The notes below the pieces were generated by a model. The model ran no database searches. It had not been told where the DNA came from and saw nothing but the letters and a program-made list of their open reading frames with translations. From assembly GCA_900541965.1 (NCBI GenBank), contig UQLN01000044.1:1-37654 (forward strand): a stretch of 37,654 nucleotides of DNA. The letters run 5' to 3'. This stretch comes from an uncultured Parabacteroides sp. (GTDB taxonomy: Bacteria; Bacteroidota; Bacteroidia; Bacteroidales; Tannerellaceae). A program made the translations under genes and the position numbers. Below are positions 34,393 to 37,654 of this stretch, piece by piece (position 1 is the stretch's first letter; each line of letters starts with the position of its first letter).

Positions 34393-35533
34393 CATCGTCA
34401 TCATCCCAATCATATTCTTCATAATCACCGTCATCATCCGGATCATCTTCCTCCAGAGGAATTACAAAATCATCATCATCCAATTGAAGCGAACTAACAT
34501 CTATGTTCTTATGAATAATGCGTTCCACTTCATGGAAATTTTCAGTATTCAGTTCCTTCCACAAAAGGTCTTTCAACTCCACAATGCCCATTCCGGTTAT
34601 AGATGAAATGAAAACAAACGGAATACCTTCCGGCAAATCCTCCGATAATGCCTGTATCAACTCTTCATCCAACATGTCACTCTTCGTAATGGCGAGAACA
34701 CGGCGTTTTTCCAACAATTCCGGATTATATTGAACAAGTTCATTATGAAGTATTTCATATTCCTTTTTAATATCATCCGCATCTGCAGGAATCATGAATA
34801 AAAGTAACGAGTTCCGTTCGATATGGCGTAAAAAACGTAAACCCAGGCCCTTTCCTTCACTGGCTCCTTCTATAATCCCGGGGATATCCGCCATTACAAA
34901 TGAACGGTTATCACGATAACTGACAATTCCAAGATTCGGTTCCAATGTTGTAAACGGATAATTGGCAATTTTAGGTTTAGCTGCCGATACAACGGATAAT
35001 AAAGTAGACTTCCCGGCATTCGGAAAACCAACCAGACCTACATCTGCCAACAATTTAAGTTGCAATATAACCAGTCGTTCCTGCGAAGGTTCTCCCGGCT
35101 GTGCATAACGGGGTGCCTGATTAGTCGCTGTCTTAAAATTCCAGTTACCTAAACCACCTCTTCCGCCTTTCAGCAACATTACCTCCTGGCCGTCTTCCGT
35201 TACATCACAGATAAACTCTCCTGTTTCCGCATCATAAACAGCGGTGCCACAAGGAACTTCAATTACCCTATCTTCACCATCTTTTCCGGAACTGCGCTTG
35301 GCACTGCCACTTTCACCACTTGTTGCCATGATATGGCGTTCGTATTTCAAGTGCAAAAGTGTCCAGTAATTCCGGTTTCCACGAAGATAGACATGGCCTC
35401 CTCTCCCTCCATCGCCTCCGTCGGGACCTCCTTTCGGAATATATTTCTCACGGCGAAAGTGAGAAGACCCTCTGCCTCCTTTTCCTGAACGGCAATAGAT
35501 CTTTACATAATCTACAAAGTTTGATTCAGCCAT
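34376..35533 (-). CDS. obg: GTPase Obg/CgtA
   Basis: A 385-residue ribosome-assembly and stress GTPase. The glycine-rich Obg fold occupies about 1-158 (GGRGSSHFRREKYIPKGGPD). The G domain (about 159-330) has GFPNAGKST, the TTLEPNLG switch, DIPGIIEGASEGKGLGLRFL and TKSD. The C-terminal tail is highly acidic (DDDDFVIPLEEDDPDDDGDY), as in other Bacteroidetes Obg proteins. It is upstream of pgeF, which starts within its last codons. Only a weak candidate promoter is seen between adk and obg. Confidence 0.96.
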   Translation of the reverse strand: MAESNFVDYVKIYCRSGKGGRGSSHFRREKYIPKGGPDGGDGGRGGHVYLRGNRNYWTLLHLKYERHIMATSGESGSAKRSSGKDGEDRVIEVPCGTAVYDAETGEFICDVTEDGQEVMLLKGGRGGLGNWNFKTATNQAPRYAQPGEPSQERLVILQLKLLADVGLVGFPNAGKSTLLSVVSAAKPKIANYPFTTLEPNLGIVSYRDNRSFVMADIPGIIEGASEGKGLGLRFLRHIERNSLLLFMIPADADDIKKEYEILHNELVQYNPELLEKRRVLAITKSDMLDEELIQALSEDLPEGIPFVFISSITGMGIVELKDLLWKELNTENFHEVERIIHKNIDVSSLQLDDDDFVIPLEEDDPDDDGDYEEYDWDDDDEGISK

Positions 35534-35564
35534 AAAATAAACTATTTAAAAAGTAAATATACGA

Positions 35565-35602
35565 ATGTGCCAATAAGCCTTTATCGGCATACCGGCACAT
35601 TA
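35565..35602 (-). other. Hairpin between adk and obg
   Basis: AATGTGCC (35565-35572) and GGCACATT (35595-35602) form a perfect 8-bp stem, with GCC/GGC pairing again inside the 22-base loop. It starts six bases after the adk stop codon. No T-run follows on the minus strand, so it may be an RNA-processing or stability hairpin rather than a full terminator. Confidence 0.5.
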
Positions 35603-35608
35603 TTTCAT

Positions 35609-36178
35609 TTATAAGTTATTAATTGCATCTTTAATACGACCGAAGATTTCTTCGACTGTACCCATACCCTTGATGGCTACGTGTTTGCCTTCACCCACAT
35701 AATAATCGGCCAAAGGAGCAGTCTGTGTATGATAAACATCCAGACGAGACTTAATCGTTTCCAGATTATCATCAGAACGGCCGGAAATCTTACCGCGTTC
35801 CAGCAGACGTTTAATCAGTTCTTCTTCTTCAACATGCAGGTTCAACATGACAGAAACATCTGTTCCCCGTTTATTCAGCATTTCTTTCAGTGCTTTTGCC
35901 TGAGGAATTGTGCGTGGAAATCCGTCAAAAATAACACCCTTTGATGCTTTCTTGCTATCCAACACTTTTGCCAACATGTCTACAATCAATTCATCCGGAA
36001 CCAATTGTCCTTTGTCGATATAACCTTTTGCTATCTTTCCCAGTTCAGTTTCACCTTTCATTTCTGCACGCAAAACATCACCTGTTGAAATATGATCCAA
36101 GCCATACTCCTTGATAATCAATTCACTCTGTGTCCCTTTTCCTGAACCCGGAGCGCCAAAAATAACTACGTTTAACAT
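35609..36178 (-). CDS. adk: Adenylate kinase
   Basis: A 189-residue short-form adenylate kinase that interconverts ATP, ADP and AMP. The P-loop GAPGSGKGT is at 8-16, the AMP-binding STGDVLRAE follows at about 31-39, and FDGFPRTIPQA is the family signature. The lid region is short and lacks zinc-binding cysteines. It lies between hpt and obg in the same direction, with gaps of 89 and 75 bp. A five-base-stem hairpin lies in the hpt-adk gap. Confidence 0.96.
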   Translation of the reverse strand: MLNVVIFGAPGSGKGTQSELIIKEYGLDHISTGDVLRAEMKGETELGKIAKGYIDKGQLVPDELIVDMLAKVLDSKKASKGVIFDGFPRTIPQAKALKEMLNKRGTDVSVMLNLHVEEEELIKRLLERGKISGRSDDNLETIKSRLDVYHTQTAPLADYYVGEGKHVAIKGMGTVEEIFGRIKDAINNL

Positions 36179-36267
36179 AAAAGCTTCGTTTTAAAAGGCA
36201 ATCCACATCAAAAAACTGCCTGTATTATACATTAATTATTCACTATTATCTTATTCCGATTTAACTT

Positions 36268-36807
36268 TTAAGCTTCTACGATCTTATATATATCCCTGAA
36301 AGAACGTCCCAAACCATCGAAATCAAGCCCATATCCTACAATAAAATCTGCGGGAATCTGTATACCCACATAATCCGGCTTCAAATCACATTTTAATGAT
36401 TCGGGTTTAAACAATAAAGTTGCCAGTTTCACATCTGCAGCACCTTCTTTTCGCAATTTTTCCTTTACAAAGGTCATTGTAAGACCGGTATCAATAATAT
36501 CTTCCAGTAAAATTATGGTACGCCCTTTTACATCTGACTCCAACGGCATAATCTCGCGGACAGTACCAGTAGTATTCGTCCCCTTATAGGATGAATAACG
36601 GGCAAACGCTACTTCATATGGGACATCGAGCTGACGCATCAATTCTGCCGTAAACATAAAAGCGCCATTCAAAACACAGACAAACAGCGGATCTACCCCC
36701 TCTATATCTACCCGGATACGTTCCGCCACCTTTCCAATAGCACGCTTTATCTCTTCTTCTGGAATAAAGAGTTCAAATTCTTTATCTTTTAATTGGATTT
36801 TATCCAT
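36268..36807 (-). CDS. hpt: Hypoxanthine phosphoribosyltransferase
   Basis: A 179-residue purine-salvage enzyme that makes IMP or GMP from hypoxanthine or guanine and PRPP. The PRPP-binding motif IILLEDIIDTGLTM is intact, and the C-terminal YVGIQIPADFIVGYGLDFDG is typical of the family. The start MDKIQLKD at 36807 is chosen because the upstream ATG at 36831 lies inside the -7 box at 36829-36836. With adk and obg it forms a housekeeping block found together in Bacteroidales. Confidence 0.93.
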   Translation of the reverse strand: MDKIQLKDKEFELFIPEEEIKRAIGKVAERIRVDIEGVDPLFVCVLNGAFMFTAELMRQLDVPYEVAFARYSSYKGTNTTGTVREIMPLESDVKGRTIILLEDIIDTGLTMTFVKEKLRKEGAADVKLATLLFKPESLKCDLKPDYVGIQIPADFIVGYGLDFDGLGRSFRDIYKIVEA

Positions 36808-36828
36808 TCCGTATATTTTTTGCGGATA

Positions 36829-36836
36829 CAAATGTA
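36829..36836 (-). promoter_or_regulatory. -7 box of hpt
   Basis: The minus strand reads TACATTTG, 21 bp before the chosen ATG. No -33 element is clear. The box overlaps the alternative upstream start codon and so rules it out. Confidence 0.55.
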
Positions 36837-36908
36837 CAACTTTTTCATTTAATCATATCTATAAACTTATCCACCACCTAAATAATCGGTTAATTAAATT
36901 ATTTTCTC

Positions 36909-36916
36909 TAAGTTTG
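36909..36916 (+). promoter_or_regulatory. -7 box of nnr
   Basis: TAAGTTTG is a perfect TAnnTTTG, 31 bp before the ATG at 36948. The -33 region lacks TTTG. Confidence 0.5.
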
Positions 36917-36947
36917 CATACAAAAATGATTTGATAACAGATAGTTT

Positions 36948-37654
36948 ATGATTAAAATATTCGCAACAGACAAGATCAAAGAACTGGATCAATATACTAT
37001 TCAGAATGAGCCGATCAGCTCTATCGATTTAGTAGAACGGGCAGCAACTGTATTCATGCACGAATTTTGCCGGCGTTATTCCAAACAAATACGTATTGTC
37101 ATTTTTGCCGGACAAGGCAACAATGGAGCAGATGCTCTTGCCATTGCCCGCTTACTGATAGACGAAGGATATCGCGTTGAAACCTATTTGTTTAATCCGA
37201 CAGAACATCTTTCTTATGATTGTGAATTAAATAAACAACGGTTATTAGGCATGGATAAAATTGAATTTACGGAAGTAAAAGATAATTTTGTTCCTCCTAC
37301 ACTGGGTGACCGGGATGTTGTAATCGACGGCTTATTCGGTTCAGGTCTTAACCGACCTCTTTCCGGAGGATTTCCTGCACTGGTCAATTATATAAACCAA
37401 TCGGGAGCCACAGTTGTAGCAATAGACATTCCTTCCGGATTATTTGGCGAAGATAACAGGAACAATGAATCGGAATCCATTATACAAGCGGATTTAACCC
37501 TCACATTCAGCTTCCCTAAACTGGCATTCTTTTTACCTGAAAATGAACCGTATGTAGGAGAATGGAAGGTACTTGATATCAGTTTAGACCCTTATATTGT
37601 AGAAAATACCCCGACTTCATATTCTTTAGTAGAGGAAGAAGATATGGCAGGGGG
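36948..37654 (+). CDS. nnr: NAD(P)H-hydrate epimerase/dehydratase, 5' part
   Basis: This open frame runs to the window edge (235 codons visible). It begins MIKIFATDKIKELDQYTI and shows the YjeF-type NAD(P)HX epimerase domain: FAGQGNNGADALAIARLL, IDGLFGSGLNRPLSGGF and VAIDIPSGLFGED. The visible part is the epimerase half. In Bacteroidetes it is usually fused to an ADP-dependent dehydratase, which would lie beyond the window. The enzyme repairs hydrated NAD(P)H. The usual GGDG turn reads GADA. It is divergent from hpt, with its own promoter. Confidence 0.9.
   Translation, partial: MIKIFATDKIKELDQYTIQNEPISSIDLVERAATVFMHEFCRRYSKQIRIVIFAGQGNNGADALAIARLLIDEGYRVETYLFNPTEHLSYDCELNKQRLLGMDKIEFTEVKDNFVPPTLGDRDVVIDGLFGSGLNRPLSGGFPALVNYINQSGATVVAIDIPSGLFGEDNRNNESESIIQADLTLTFSFPKLAFFLPENEPYVGEWKVLDISLDPYIVENTPTSYSLVEEEDMAG

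Noticed and set aside
1..37654. CRISPR arrays, rRNA genes or insertion sequences
   Set aside because: I saw no regularly spaced direct repeats, no rRNA-like stretches and no transposase-like protein anywhere in the window.

Overview
The window comes from a gut-type Bacteroidales genome, most likely Parabacteroides or a close relative. The evidence is paired SusC/SusD genes, promoters of the Bacteroidetes form TAnnTTTG with almost no classical -10/-35 boxes, AT-rich leaders, an RNase Y/ZapA/Obg/Adk/Hpt housekeeping block, and a 663-residue NagB-PIG-L fusion of the kind found in this order. The genus is inferred from protein character only.

Layout. 1-2.65 kb: the start of a leftward secreted protein, an AraC-type regulator, and a tyrosine recombinase. 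The regulator and an outward promoter lie between perfect 17-bp inverted repeats (102-118 and 1340-1356) next to the recombinase, which looks like an invertible DNA switch. 3.1-9.8 kb: amino-sugar genes (a NagB-PIG-L fusion and two tandem nagA paralogues) around a RimK-like ATP-grasp/GNAT pair. 9.9-11.8 kb: an ABC-F ATPase. 11.96-22.75 kb: two divergent SusC/SusD operons separated by 1,074 bp. That gap carries inverted copies of the palindrome AGTTCTATCAGAACT, each about 161 bp from a susC start and each with a TAnnTTTG box just inside. The palindrome fits the consensus AGTYYYN4GDACT that I recall for recombinase-controlled susC/susD inversions in Bacteroides fragilis. 22.9-27.0 kb: a DUF3332 lipoprotein and a secreted GH2 beta-galactosidase. 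27.3-29.6 kb: a membrane protein, a winged-helix regulator and CreD, with the same 13-bp site ACAAAGTACTTTT just after two promoters. 30.2-36.8 kb: leftward housekeeping genes rny, zapA, a ZapB-like gene, a DUF2582 gene, a B3/B4-domain gene, pgeF, obg, adk and hpt. 36.9 kb to the end: the 5' part of nnr.

How the parts fit together. The left end and the SusC centre look like two unrelated phase-variable surface systems with different half-sites (TCTATT and AGTTCT), so probably two different recombinases. Only one recombinase gene lies in the window. In the orientation given, the promoter in the left element points away from the secreted-protein gene and into the 3' end of the recombinase. Inversion would place it upstream of that gene. 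The strongest new leads are these two switches, the shared operator of the creD operon, the altered active-site motifs in the NagB domain and in one NagA copy, and a GC-rich tRNA-like islet at 29.9 kb.
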